A stretch of 53,089 nucleotides of DNA from Frankia sp. QA3 (GTDB lineage: Bacteria > Actinomycetota > Actinomycetes > Frankiales > Frankiaceae): contig NZ_CM001489.1 of the NCBI RefSeq assembly GCF_000262465.1, positions 6,933,351 to 6,986,439 on the forward strand. Direction: 5' to 3'. The notes under the pieces were generated by a model. The model made no database searches. It was not told the origin of the DNA and was given only the letters and a program-made list of their open reading frames with translations. Made by a program: the position numbers and the translations under genes. Positions 1 to 9,772 of this stretch are shown piece by piece (position 1 is the stretch's first letter; the number at the start of each line of letters is the position of its first letter).

Positions 1-443
1 CGCGCCACCACCTCGCCCGCGGCCGGTGCTGCCGGCCGAGCCGGTCCCCGCAGCCGCCCGGCGCGGGCGGCCCGAGCGCGGCGGGGATGGTCCGGGTGGG
101 CCACCCGCCTGGCCCGGGCGGGCGACCCCGGCGGCGGGGCCGGGGCGGTCGAGGAGTCCCGGGCCGCCGCGTCCCGCCGCGTCCCGCCGCGGGCCGGGCC
201 GACGGTGGCGCCGCCCGGTCCACGCCTGCGACCTCCTGTTTCCCCGTCTCCCGTGCCCCGGTCGCCCCGGTCTCGGCGCCACCGCACCGGATGCGGGCAA
301 CATGTGTCCTTCTGTGTTCCGTCGCTAGCGTGGGGAACCGCCGTGAGCGACGGTTGTTCTGCGGCGCGCCTTCCACCACCCGACGGCCGATCTGGGCCTA
401 TGGTCAGGCGCACCGGAACGCCGCTTTATGGGGAGAGTCGCGG
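1..443. other. Upstream region without a supportable gene
   Basis: Very GC-rich sequence with long open frames in several phases but no frame with recognisable protein content. Positions about 160-195 hold short direct repeats of a CCGCGTCCCGC type. The last 120 bases are less GC-rich and include the ribosome binding site (GGGGAGAG near 430) of the next gene, so a promoter for that gene probably lies here. The left part could be the low-complexity end of a gene cut by the window edge; this cannot be decided from the sequence. Confidence 0.4.
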
Positions 444-863
444 ATGACCGTATCGCTCGAGGATGCCCGTCGGATCATCGCCGCCGGGGAAAGGTATGCG
501 ATTCACCTCGGTCAACCGGTTAACATCGCCGTCGTCGACTACGCGGGCATTCTGGTGGCCCATGTCCGGATGGACAACGCCCGCCTGCAGACCGCCGACA
601 TCTCGGTCGACCGGGCGTGCGCGGCGCGAGCCTCGGCCGCGCCGGCCCGCCTGGTGAACCACACCGGGGGCGAAGGTGGTTCCGCCGGGGCCGGGGCCGA
701 TGGGTACGGCGGCTGGGAACGCCCGCCGGCCGAGCCCGGAGCGGGCCTGACCGGCGCGTTGCCGTTGCGGCGGGACGGGATGATCGTCGGCGCCGTCGGG
801 GTCAGCGGCGGCCCCGCGCCGCTGGACGAGGCCATCGCCCGAGCCGCCGCCGCCGCGTTCTGA
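444..863 (+). CDS. GlcG/HbpS-like (DUF336) protein
   Basis: A 139-residue protein that opens with LEDARRIIAAGERYA and continues with NIAVVDYAGILVAHVRMDNA, the pattern of the GlcG/HbpS (DUF336) family. Members are small one-domain proteins; HbpS of Streptomyces binds heme and senses redox state, while many others have no known role. The C-terminal half has the family-type stretch GALPLRRDGMIVGAVGVSGG. A glycine/alanine-rich insertion (around residues 75-95) is longer than usual. The ATG at 444 is preceded by GGGGAGAG at good spacing; the frame stays open further upstream, but that part has no family resemblance. No heme ligand can be assigned by eye. Confidence 0.8.
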   Translation: MTVSLEDARRIIAAGERYAIHLGQPVNIAVVDYAGILVAHVRMDNARLQTADISVDRACAARASAAPARLVNHTGGEGGSAGAGADGYGGWERPPAEPGAGLTGALPLRRDGMIVGAVGVSGGPAPLDEAIARAAAAAF

Positions 864-904
864 CCCTTGCGCAGGGCGCGTGCCGGCGCCCCGCCTCGGA
901 CGCC

Positions 905-1000
905 CCCACGCCTAAGGACGCCCCACGCCTAAGGACGCTCTCTGCGCTAAGGACGCCCCTGCCATCAAGGACGCCCCGTACCCTTAGGGCGCCCCACGCC
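905..1000. repeat. Short direct repeats of an AAGGACGCCC core
   Basis: Four copies of a CTAAGGACGCCCC-like unit (one with ATCAAGGACGCCCC, one truncated to GGACGCTCTC) follow each other at about 15-18 base spacing, and then an inverted-looking CCCTTAGGGCGCCCC. They lie between two genes that converge on this stretch, so they may form weak stem-loops and act as a terminator region. The function is inferred; only the repeats are seen. Confidence 0.5.
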
Positions 1001-1068
1001 CCTGGGCGGCCACTCCCCACCGATCCGGTCCTGGCCTGGCCCGCATCCCGGGTGGCGTCCGCGGTGCC

Positions 1069-1368
1069 TCAGGCATCCGGGTCGGGCGCCGACGCCTCCA
1101 CATGACCGAGGGGCCGTCCGGGCGCCACCTCATCCCGCACGAGTCGCTTGACGGCGGACGGCTCGGGAAAGCCCTGCTCCCGCCGGTCCCAGAGCACCCG
1201 GTCGCCGAGCCGGACGACGAACACCCCGCCCGTCCCGGGCACCAGGCAGACCTCGGCCAGATCACCCTCGAACGTGGTGAGCAGTTCCTGGGCGAGCCAG
1301 GCCGCCCGCGGCAGCCAGCGGCAGCGGGTGCAGTACTCGATCTTCAGGGTCGGTTTCGCCGCGGCCAT
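1069..1368 (-). CDS. SelW/Rdx-family CxxC protein
   Basis: A 99-residue protein. It starts MAAAKPTLKIEYCTRCRWLPRA with a CxxC motif (YCTRC) directly after the first strand, and then has LAQELLTTFEGDLAEVCLVPGTGGVFVV and a DRVLWDRREQGFPEPSAVKRLVRD segment. This is the layout of the Rdx/SelT-SelW-SelH family, thioredoxin-like small proteins whose bacterial members carry Cys in place of selenocysteine and are thought to have a redox role. The ATG at 1368 begins at the family start; the frame runs open further upstream through Arg-rich, non-family sequence. The C-terminal 20 residues are acidic and variable. The gene faces the previous one and appears monocistronic. Confidence 0.85.
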   Translation of the reverse strand: MAAAKPTLKIEYCTRCRWLPRAAWLAQELLTTFEGDLAEVCLVPGTGGVFVVRLGDRVLWDRREQGFPEPSAVKRLVRDEVAPGRPLGHVEASAPDPDA

Positions 1369-1655
1369 CGCTCCATCCTGCCCGTCCGCCCTGCCCATCC
1401 GTCGTCTCGACCGGCCGTCGTCTCGACCGGCCGTCGCAGCGGTCCGGTCCGACCCGCGGCCCGCGTGGTCCTCGGTATCCGACGTGGGTCGGTGGGCTGG
1501 CCGCGTGCCGGCCATGTGGCCTGGGTGGGACGGCGGGCGGATGGCGGGCAAGCGACGCGGCCTTCCGCCTAAACCCGCACAATCCAGCTCTGGCGAATCT
1601 CACAAAATCAACGGAATGGCATCGGAGCATGTGGTCCTGCGCCAAGGTTGGTGGA

Positions 1656-2942
1656 GTGAGCAGCGTCACGGTCCCGGCCGCTGGCCGGCGCCGACCGCGG
1701 GGCGGGCCGCGGCGTCGACCGCGGGCCCGCCGCGTCCTCGTCGGCCTGCTGGGTCTGGTGGTCGCGCTGGGCGCGGTCGGCTGCCGGGTGTCCCACGACG
1801 AGAAGCCGGCGGCGCCGGGCTGCGCTGAACCGGGCGTCACCCCGGACTCCGTGCGCGTCGGGCTGCTCTATCCGGACACCGGCAACGCGGCGTCGCTGTT
1901 CGCGCCGTTCCGGGCCGGTGTCGACGCGCGGTTCGGGGTCGCCGGCGAGGCCGGCGGCGTGGGCGGTCGCCAGATCCGTTACACCTGGCGCGACGACGCC
2001 TCGAACCCGGCGGGCAACGAGGCCGGTGCCCGCGCGCTGATCCAGACCGACCGGGTCTTCGGCATCATCGAGTCGACCTCGGTGGCCAGCGGTTCCGCGG
2101 CCTACCTGCACGGCGCGCGGGTGCCGGTGACGGGCACGTCGCTGGAGGCTGCCTGGACGCAGAACGACAACATGTTCAGCTACTCCAACATGATCTCGGA
2201 CGGGCCGTCCGTCACCACCTGGGGCGCGTTCGTGGCCGAGCGCGGCGGGCGCAAAGCGATCATCGCGCAGTCGGCGTTCTCGGCGACATCGGTGACGATG
2301 GCTGACAAGCTGGCGCTGAGCCTGCAGGCGGCAGGGGTCCGGGTGGTCGATCGGGTCGATGCGACCGGCCCGATCGACATCCCCGGCGTCGGGGAGAAGG
2401 TGCGGGCCAGCGGCGCGGACGTCCTGGTCGGCGCGGTGACCGGCGCAGCCTTCGGCCAGGTGGTCGTCGGCGCCCGCGCCGTGCGCGCGAACCTGCGCGT
2501 GATCCTGTCGCCCGTCAGCTACGACCAGCGCCTGCTGAGGATCTTCGGCCCGGTGCTCGCCGGCGTCTACACGTTCGTCGACTACCAGCCGTTCGAGGTG
2601 GGCACGCCCGCGCACCGGCGCTTCCTCGCTGCCATGCTCAAGTACGCCCCGCAGGTGTCGCCGCCGGCCCAGCAGGCCGCCCTGTCCGGCTGGATCTCGG
2701 CCGACATGTTCCTGCGGGGCCTCGCCGTGGCCGGGCCGTGCCCGAGCCGGGAGGCGTTCATCCGGGGGCTGCGCGGGCTGAAGGGCTACGACGCCGACGG
2801 TCTGCTGCCCGCGCCGGTCGATTTCTCCTCACATTTCGGGCAGATCAACCGCTGCTATACCTTTCTTCAGGTCGCCGCGGACGCGCAGCATTTCGAGCTC
2901 GTGACGCCGGCGCCCCGCTGCGGCGACGAGATCGGCCAGTAG
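1656..2942 (+). CDS. Branched-chain-type ABC transporter substrate-binding lipoprotein
   Basis: A 428-residue exported binding protein of the Leu/Ile/Val (Peripla_BP_6) type. An Arg-rich n-region is followed by a hydrophobic stretch and the lipobox LGAVGC, giving a lipidated Cys at about residue 43. The mature part has VRVGLLYPDTGNAASLFAPF, then GVGGRQIRYTWRDDASNP and a second lobe with GADVLVGAVTGAAFGQVV, all typical of the family. The GTG at 1656 is preferred because AAGG lies 8 bases upstream; an ATG at 1629 is in frame. No permease or ATPase gene lies beside it, so it is an orphan binding protein and its ligand is unknown. Confidence 0.85.
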   Translation: MSSVTVPAAGRRRPRGGPRRRPRARRVLVGLLGLVVALGAVGCRVSHDEKPAAPGCAEPGVTPDSVRVGLLYPDTGNAASLFAPFRAGVDARFGVAGEAGGVGGRQIRYTWRDDASNPAGNEAGARALIQTDRVFGIIESTSVASGSAAYLHGARVPVTGTSLEAAWTQNDNMFSYSNMISDGPSVTTWGAFVAERGGRKAIIAQSAFSATSVTMADKLALSLQAAGVRVVDRVDATGPIDIPGVGEKVRASGADVLVGAVTGAAFGQVVVGARAVRANLRVILSPVSYDQRLLRIFGPVLAGVYTFVDYQPFEVGTPAHRRFLAAMLKYAPQVSPPAQQAALSGWISADMFLRGLAVAGPCPSREAFIRGLRGLKGYDADGLLPAPVDFSSHFGQINRCYTFLQVAADAQHFELVTPAPRCGDEIGQ

Positions 2943-3235
2943 GGGCCGGCACCGCCGGGGAGTCGTCGCCGCCCGCCGGCCGCGGCGCCCCCGCTCTTCG
3001 CGGGCCGTCCGCGCACGTCCGCGGCCTGGCGTCGGCGGGCCCGGCGGTCGGACCGACGCCTCGCGCAGGGGTGTGAGCGGCTCCGCCCCGCCGAGCTGCC
3101 CGTGTTGCAGACGGTCGGACTAGCATCGCTGGGGCGACGGAAAAACATTGCAGTTTCGTGGGCCGGTCCACGATCGTCGCCGGTCGTCCCGGTCCGCCGC
3201 CCGAGCTTCCGGATGACCTGTACCAGGAGATGCCA

Positions 3236-4223
<988 letters not shown>

Positions 4224-4225
<2 letters not shown>

Positions 4226-4253
4226 GCTCTCCAGAGCTGAGCTCTCCAGAGCG
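4224..4253. terminator. Tandem 15-bp palindromic repeats after mdh
   Basis: Immediately at the stop codon of mdh, GAGCTCTCCAGAGC occurs twice in a row (4224-4237 and 4239-4252). Each copy can form a small hairpin (GCTCT/AGAGC), and the two together can form a longer one. There is no T-run, as is usual in high-GC actinobacteria. The terminator role is inferred from position and symmetry. Confidence 0.5.
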
Positions 4254-4454
4254 CAGCGCCCCATCCGCGGTGCGCGCGGACGGCAACCGACCGTCCGCGC
4301 GCGCCGCCGGTGAAGATCCGCCCCGGACCTGTCGCGGACGTGACGCATCCGATCGATGCCGCCGCCCCCCGGATTAGAATGATCGCGGGAAACGCACCGG
4401 CCGGCGGAGGCCTGTCGGCGCCTGCCGCATCTTGGAACCGGTTCGGGGGGACTC

Positions 4455-5594
4455 GTGACGCAGCGGCTGAGCGAGGTTGAGATCAAGGCGCTCGCCCGCG
4501 CGTTCTACACGCGGGCGAAGGCGACGCGGCTGTTGGAACGCGCCGGCCTCGCGCGCGATCTGATGCCGGCGTTCATCGGCTCGCCGTACGAGGCCTGGTC
4601 CGAGATCGCGGCGCAGCTCGAGGACGGTCTGCTCGTCAACGGCAGGGCGCGCGTCCTCGCCGCCGCGGCGGTTGCGTTCCCGGGCAGTGAAGTCTTCGGG
4701 GGCGACCATGGGCTCTCTTCTCCCCTCGGCCTCGACTCGCCCCTCGACTTCGTCCCGGCCGAGCGGGGGCGCAAGCGGCCGCCCGCCGGCATGCCGGAGC
4801 ACGTCAGCCTGTTCTTCATCGACGCCCGCCGCTACAGCGGGCGCAGCCTGCTTGGCCAGGTCGGCTGGCGGGCGGCGCTGCGGGAGATCGTGGCGGCGGC
4901 CGTCGAGGGGCTGCGGCTGCCGGCGGAGTCGATCCGACTGCTCCAGGACCACGGCGACGGTTTCCTCGGCGCCGTGGCCGGTTCGGTCGCCAAGGTGTAC
5001 CTCGCCAGCGATTTCGTCCGCGAGCTGCAGATCGCCCAGCGCGCCTACAACGACGGGCGCGACCCCGACAGCCGGCTGCGGCTGCGGATGTCGCTGCACC
5101 ACGGCGACGTGATCGTCGATGGAACCGGTGCCCCGGGCGACGCTGTGGTGGTCGCCGCCCGGCTGATCGAGGCCCCCCAGGTGCGCGGCCTGCTGGAGCG
5201 CTATCCGGACGCCGACCTCGTCCTCGCGCTGTCCCCGGAGTATTTCCGGAACACCGCCGCCGAGCGGCTGCGTGATCTCGACCCGGCGAAGTTCCGCGAG
5301 ATCGACGTGTCGGTCGGCGACAAGTACGCCGGCACCGCCTGGGTGACGCTGCCCGGTCACGAGGCGAATCCCCCCCTCGACGAGGACCCCGCCGATCCAC
5401 AGCCCGTGGACGCGCCGGCCGGCGCCCGGCCGGCCGACGGCATGCCGTTCGGCACCGCCGCGGCGCCGGCGTCGAAGGGCACCAGGGCCATGGGGCGGCT
5501 GGCCGCGGACGAGGTGCGCAGGCGGATCGAGGATTTCCAGCGCGGCCGGAAACACTCGGCCTCGCCGCCGCCGTTTCCCGGCCGCCGCGCCTGA
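4455..5594 (+). CDS. EAD1-domain protein with nucleotide cyclase-like domain
   Basis: A 379-residue two-domain protein. Residues 1-85 (LSEVEIKALARAF, then LLERAGL, YEAWSEIAAQLEDGLL and VLAAAAVAFPGSEVF) match my recollection of effector-associated domain 1, an all-helical adaptor that couples effectors to NTP-dependent conflict systems. Residues 115-300 resemble a class III nucleotide cyclase homology domain: FFIDARRYSG supplies a first Asp (D123), HGDGFLGAV a second (D168), followed by LRLRMSLHHGDVIV and PGDAVVVAARL, where the usual Asn of GDAVNVAARL is Val. Cyclase activity is therefore uncertain. The tail is a disordered Pro/Ala-rich segment. The GTG at 4455 follows a GGGGGGA ribosome binding site. 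No other EAD protein is seen in the window, so the partner would be encoded elsewhere. Confidence 0.7.
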   Translation: MTQRLSEVEIKALARAFYTRAKATRLLERAGLARDLMPAFIGSPYEAWSEIAAQLEDGLLVNGRARVLAAAAVAFPGSEVFGGDHGLSSPLGLDSPLDFVPAERGRKRPPAGMPEHVSLFFIDARRYSGRSLLGQVGWRAALREIVAAAVEGLRLPAESIRLLQDHGDGFLGAVAGSVAKVYLASDFVRELQIAQRAYNDGRDPDSRLRLRMSLHHGDVIVDGTGAPGDAVVVAARLIEAPQVRGLLERYPDADLVLALSPEYFRNTAAERLRDLDPAKFREIDVSVGDKYAGTAWVTLPGHEANPPLDEDPADPQPVDAPAGARPADGMPFGTAAAPASKGTRAMGRLAADEVRRRIEDFQRGRKHSASPPPFPGRRA

Positions 5595-5624
5595 CCCGCT
5601 GACCGTCTGACCCGCTGACCGTCT
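5591..5624. repeat. Tandem CTGACCCGCTGACCGT repeat between converging genes
   Basis: A 16-base unit occurs twice directly at the end of the cyclase-like gene. With no gene in the next 70 bases and a converging gene ending at 5693, it lies where a terminator is expected, but no clear hairpin is seen. Confidence 0.4.
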
Positions 5625-5692
5625 GGCATCGCGCCTGGTCAGCGGCGCGGTGTGCGTGCGCTGTCCACCTGGCCCTCGGTCGGTGCCCGCTG

Positions 5693-7912
5693 TCACGGGG
5701 TGCCCGCGTTCACCGCGCCGCCGGACGCCGCCGCGAGCAGCTGGCCCAGGCCGCGGCCGTAGCTCGTGCTTCCGTCGAAGCGGCTCCACTCCGCCAGCGC
5801 CGTCATCATGGTTCGCAGTTCCGTCGTGGACGCCTCGCCGGTCCGGGCCCGCTCGATCAGGCTGTGCACCCGGGCGGTCCAGGTGAGGGCGTCGTCGCCC
5901 GCGGCCCGCGCCCGGCGCGCCGCCTCGTCTATGCGGGCTCGGCGCAGGATCGGACGGCCGGTGGCGGTCGGCGCCTCGGCGAGCCGGAGCAGCCCGGCGG
6001 CGCGCCCGGCGTCGGAGTTGATGCGGCCGTAGGCGGCCAGCGAGCGTCGCCACAGCTCCTCGGCGCGGTCCAGGTAGGCCGGGCGGGCCGAGGGGATTGG
6101 CGAGCCGTCCGGCCCGCGACCGAGGGTCTGCGCCCCGCCGTCGGGAAAGCCGGCCCAGTCGCCCCGCACCAGGGCCGCGTGCGCCAGCGTCGCGTCGTCC
6201 GCGCCGCCCGCCGTCTCCACCTCGTCCAGCGCGACTCCGGCCTCGGCCGCCCGATCCAGCCGGAACAGCAGGTCCGCGCGCAGGATCCGGGCGTACGCGC
6301 TGGCCTGCCTGACGGGCAGCTCGGCCAGCCGGGCGACGAACGCGTCGGCCATCGTGAGCGCGTCCACCGCAGCCAGAGCCGCGCCCTCGACGCCCGAAAC
6401 GGCGCTCGCCCCGGTTTCCACCGGGCGCACGGCGGCGACCAGGCCCGAGGGCCCAGGGGACGTTGCCGCGGCGGTCCCCCGCGGCGGCGCCGTCCCGTCC
6501 GGCGCGGCGCCCCTGACCGGCGCGGCGCCCCTGACCGGCGCGGCGCCCCTGACCGGCAGGGCGGCCGGGTCCGCCGGCATGAGCGGCTCGCGGGAGATGG
6601 TCGGCCCGCTCCGGGCGGTCCTCTCGCTTGGGGCGGGTGTCTGGGGCGGGGTGGGCGGGTCCGCCGGCATGGAGGGATCGGTCGTGGCGGAGACGTCGGC
6701 AGGGCTGGGCGTGTCAGGTGGGGTGGTCGTGCCGGAGGGGACGGTCGGATCGGTTGGCGCGATCCGCTCCGGGGCTCTGTCTGCGCTCGTGAGTGCCTCG
6801 GCGTTCGACGTGAGCGGGGCATCCGGTCGGACCGCGGTGGCCATGGGAATCGTGACGTCCTGGGGGATCGTGGCGTCCTGGGGGATCGCGTCGGTCGGGG
6901 AGTTCGGGGGCGCGGCGGCCCCCGGCGTGGGGGCCGGGCGCGCCGTGGATGACCTGCCGCTGGTCGAGCCCCAGCCCAGCGCGGCGGGGAGGAAGCCGCC
7001 GGCGCGGGAACGCGCCCGCGGTCCCGTCCGGTGCAGTCCGTGGGAGGCGGCCGCGTGCCGGACGAGCCCCGCCGCACCCGTCCAGCCGAGGACCATGGGC
7101 AGGGTGTTGAGCCAGGGCGCGGCGTCCGCGGCGGTGCCGCCGGCGGAGGGGGGACCGGCGGCACCGCGTCTGGTGGCGGCTGCGGGGGCGCTGACACGGC
7201 CGTCCCCGGCAGCCGCGGACCGGTGCCTGATGGCGGTCGTGGGCGAATGGCCGGTGCCGGGCTCTCGCCCGGTGCCGGGCTTTCGGGGGGCGCCTGGGTC
7301 TCGGGGGGTGCCTGGCTCTTGGACGGTGGCGGGTGGGCGGGCGGTACCGCGTGTCTCGGCGGCGTCGGGGTTCCCCGCGTCGGAGCCGGGCGGGAGCGGC
7401 GCACCGGCGAGCAGTCGGGCGCGGGCCATCCGGATAGCGGGGATCACCTCGGCTGCGAGCACGCAGATGACCGCCGTGGTCGGCGCGAGCAGGTCGTGCC
7501 GCTGTCGGACGATCGCCTGTGCCGTCCAGGCGGTCAGCGGGCTGCTGGCAGGGGGGCCAGACGGCGCCGGGTCGCCGGTGCGGGACGGGGGCGCGGGCCG
7601 GACGGCGGTGGCCGGCGCTGGCCGGACGAGGCCCGCGTCGTCCGGGGACCAGTTCCGGTCGAGGGCGAGCGCCGCGAGATAGAGCGCCTCGTGCACTGCC
7701 ACGTGGTCGGGGTCGGCGGGGTCGTGCTCGCTCTGGCGCAGCTCGCGCAGGGCGCCCTTGGGCCGGCCGGCGGCGACGGCTGTCGCGGCGCGGACGAGGT
7801 GGCGCTCGGCCGGGGGCGGGAAGGGGTACCGCACGGGCACCCCGGCGGGCTCGACGCGATGTTGCTCGTGCAGCAGGAGCGCGATGAGGAGCCTTGCTGA
7901 GGAAAGCGGCAT
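5693..7912 (-). CDS. Large protein of unknown function with helical end domains and low-complexity centre
   Basis: A 739-residue protein that I do not recognise. Residues 1-170 are mainly helical and Ala/Leu-rich (RHLVRAATAVAAGRPKGALRELRQ, HEALYLAALALDRNW), suggesting TPR-like repeats. Residues about 180-480 are Pro/Ala/Thr-rich and probably disordered. They include tandem PVRGAA units encoded by 18-bp repeats near 6500-6560. Residues about 500-739 are again helical and TPR-like (ARILRADLLFRLDRAAEAGVAL, RAAGLLRLAEAPTATGRPI, RIDEAARRARAAGDDALTW). No membrane segment, signal peptide or catalytic motif stands out. The ATG at 7912 has AAGGAA about 11 bases upstream. It converges on the EAD1-cyclase gene; a functional link is only a possibility. 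Confidence 0.6.
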   Translation of the reverse strand: MPLSSARLLIALLLHEQHRVEPAGVPVRYPFPPPAERHLVRAATAVAAGRPKGALRELRQSEHDPADPDHVAVHEALYLAALALDRNWSPDDAGLVRPAPATAVRPAPPSRTGDPAPSGPPASSPLTAWTAQAIVRQRHDLLAPTTAVICVLAAEVIPAIRMARARLLAGAPLPPGSDAGNPDAAETRGTARPPATVQEPGTPRDPGAPRKPGTGREPGTGHSPTTAIRHRSAAAGDGRVSAPAAATRRGAAGPPSAGGTAADAAPWLNTLPMVLGWTGAAGLVRHAAASHGLHRTGPRARSRAGGFLPAALGWGSTSGRSSTARPAPTPGAAAPPNSPTDAIPQDATIPQDVTIPMATAVRPDAPLTSNAEALTSADRAPERIAPTDPTVPSGTTTPPDTPSPADVSATTDPSMPADPPTPPQTPAPSERTARSGPTISREPLMPADPAALPVRGAAPVRGAAPVRGAAPDGTAPPRGTAAATSPGPSGLVAAVRPVETGASAVSGVEGAALAAVDALTMADAFVARLAELPVRQASAYARILRADLLFRLDRAAEAGVALDEVETAGGADDATLAHAALVRGDWAGFPDGGAQTLGRGPDGSPIPSARPAYLDRAEELWRRSLAAYGRINSDAGRAAGLLRLAEAPTATGRPILRRARIDEAARRARAAGDDALTWTARVHSLIERARTGEASTTELRTMMTALAEWSRFDGSTSYGRGLGQLLAAASGGAVNAGTP

Positions 7913-8225
7913 CGGTGCGGTGTTCCTTCACGGACGACACGGAACCGGATCCGGTTCGGACTGTTCGGACCCGCCGGAAAATGCCGGCGGAGCCATGACA
8001 GTACCTAGCATTCCGGCGCCGGGAAACGGCGCTTGACGATTCCGTGACGGCTCAGTTGTGGCATCGAATGTATCTCGCGGAAATGGTCGTTGGTGTCGCA
8101 ATAATGCATACGGAATCAAGTAGAGAAATAATTTCGCTTCGCCCTTTCAGTGGCCCCGGGTAATGCGGGCCCCGCGTGCGACCGGCGAGCCATGCTTCCC
8201 GGCTCCGCCTGCCGGTCGCCGACCG
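7913..8225. promoter_or_regulatory. Lower-GC intergenic region upstream of the large unknown gene
   Basis: About 310 bases without a gene. The part at 8040-8150 is clearly AT-richer than the surroundings (TAATGCATACGG, AGAGAAATAATTT) and lies upstream of the minus-strand gene that starts at 7912, so it is the natural place for its promoter. I could not pick a convincing -35/-10 pair. The other end is the 3' end of the aminotransferase gene. Confidence 0.4.
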
Positions 8226-9017
8226 TCAGACGAGGTCGCCGGGAACGGCCTCGTACCGGCGGGCGAGCTCGGCGATGAGCGGCGTCGACCCGGCGAAGCG
8301 GTGGTCGTCGACGGCGGCCACGGCGGCGATCCCGCGGGAGTTCGTCACGAACGCCGCCTCGAAGCGGGCGAGGTCCGCCAGCCGCACCGGCGCCCGCGAG
8401 CTAGCCGGCGACCGCTCCAGCAGGGCCATCGTCACGCCGTGCAGGGCCGGCGCGTCCGGCCAGACGACCGCGTCCCCGGCGAGGAAGCCGATGTTGGTCG
8501 TCGCGCCCTCCGCGATGACGCCGCCCGGCCCGGTGAGCAGGGCGTCGTCGAAGCCGCGCCGGCGGGCGAGCCGGCCGTACTGGAGCTGACCGAAGGTTCC
8601 CAGGTGCTTGAGGTGCGGGAACGGCCGCGAGTACGGCACGGACATGAGCCGCTGCGGGGCCGCCGGCGGCTCGGCGGGCGCCCCGACCGCGACGATGAGC
8701 CGCGTCGGCCCGCCCTCCGGGGGGCCGGTGACGACGACCCGCACGGTGGCGTCGCGGGTCGAGGCGGCCAGCGCCGCCCGGACGCGGGCGCGCACCAGCT
8801 CGCCGTCGAGCGGCTCGCCGTAGAGCTCGCGGTTCGCCGCGTCGAGACGCTGCAGATGCAGGCCGAGGCCGCGGGTCCGGCCGTCACGGACCTGCATGAC
8901 CGTGAAATGGCCGTGGGGAAGCAGGGCCAGCGGATGCGGGTCGTCGAGGGGCACGGGACGCCCGTCGATCTCGACGCGCAGGAACGCCGGGCTGGCCACC
9001 CCGGTCACGATAGCCAC
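8226..9017 (-). CDS. Aminotransferase class IV (branched-chain aminotransferase / ADC lyase-like)
   Basis: A 263-residue PLP-dependent fold type IV enzyme. The family core is visible: the candidate PLP-binding Lys lies in PHLKHLGTFGQLQYGRLA, followed by GFDDALLTGPGGVIAEGATTNIGFL, which matches the A-x-x-x-G-x-DEALLL-x-x-G-x-V-x-EG-x-x-x-N pattern. Near the N terminus are HGHFTVMQVRDGRTRGLGLHLQRL, the usual first lobe. Whether it makes branched-chain amino acids, D-amino acids or 4-aminobenzoate cannot be told from motifs. The GTG at 9017 fits the domain start; another GTG lies 9 bases downstream and the frame is open upstream. It diverges from the SCP2-like gene. Confidence 0.82.
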   Translation of the reverse strand: MAIVTGVASPAFLRVEIDGRPVPLDDPHPLALLPHGHFTVMQVRDGRTRGLGLHLQRLDAANRELYGEPLDGELVRARVRAALAASTRDATVRVVVTGPPEGGPTRLIVAVGAPAEPPAAPQRLMSVPYSRPFPHLKHLGTFGQLQYGRLARRRGFDDALLTGPGGVIAEGATTNIGFLAGDAVVWPDAPALHGVTMALLERSPASSRAPVRLADLARFEAAFVTNSRGIAAVAAVDDHRFAGSTPLIAELARRYEAVPGDLV

Positions 9018-9133
9018 CCGGCGTAGGGTGCCCGATCGGGCGCCCCGGGCGACGGATGCCCCCGGGGGGTTCGCTAGCGTGCTCGTGCGGCGCCCGTCGC
9101 CTGGCGGGCCGCCCGTCAACGAATGGAGTGGCC

Positions 9134-9604
9134 ATGTCCGACCTCGCCGTCGACCCCACGGCCGACCCGGCCAAGATCGTCAGCGGCCTGTCCGCCCTGT
9201 CGGAGCGGGAGATCTCCGATCTGCTGGGGGGCCCGGCCGGACAGGGCGTCCTCGACGAGATCTTCCGCCAGATGCGCGACACGTTCCGCCCCGAGCAGGC
9301 GCAGGGCGAGAACGCGCTGGTCCGCTTCGCGCTCACCGGCGGCCCGGGCGGCAGCACCCGCACCTACGAGCTGCGCATCGTCGACGGCACCTGCGCGCTC
9401 GCGACCGAGCCGACCGCCGGCTCCGGCGCGGCGCCCGCCGACCGTGCGCTGACCATCACCACCGACCGGGTCCGCTTCGTCCGGGTGCTCACCGGCCAGG
9501 CCAGCGGCGCCAAGCTGTTCCTCACCCGGAAAATCAAGATTGACGGCGACCTGAAGTTCGGCGGCAAGGTGATGTCCTGGTTCGGGATCAAGCAGGACGA
9601 CTGA
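9134..9604 (+). CDS. SCP2 sterol-binding-like protein
   Basis: A 156-residue protein with a short helical N terminus (LSEREISDLLGG) followed by an SCP2-like lipid-binding fold: VLDEIFRQMRDTFRPEQAQGENALVRFALTGG, YELRIVDGTCAL and the C-terminal segment KLFLTRKIKIDGDLKFGGKVMSWF. The last part, ending in a strand-helix with ...GDL......... F, is characteristic of SCP2 domains, which bind hydrophobic ligands. The ATG at 9134 follows GGAG at 9125. The ligand is unknown. A small gene on the same strand follows after 170 bases. Confidence 0.75.
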   Translation: MSDLAVDPTADPAKIVSGLSALSEREISDLLGGPAGQGVLDEIFRQMRDTFRPEQAQGENALVRFALTGGPGGSTRTYELRIVDGTCALATEPTAGSGAAPADRALTITTDRVRFVRVLTGQASGAKLFLTRKIKIDGDLKFGGKVMSWFGIKQDD

Positions 9605-9714
9605 GCCGTCCCGCGGCAGCGCCGCCCGACTCACGACGACGCGCTGGCGTGTACTGCACGTATCACTGTCGGTCGACGACGGTGGCGGATGGTGAGGCGC
9701 CGCGGCGGGCCTGT

Positions 9715-9768
9715 GGTTCTGGTCGGGTGGTTCCGGTCGGGTGGTTCTGGTCGGGTGGTTCCGGGAGG
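9715..9768. repeat. Tandem GGTTCTGGTCGGGT-type repeats
   Basis: Three to four copies of an 18-base unit (GGTGGTTCTGGTCGG and close variants) lie just upstream of the small gene at 9773. The last copy merges into its ribosome binding site (GGGAGGGTGA). Replication slippage is the simplest origin. Confidence 0.55.
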
Positions 9769-9772
9769 GTGA

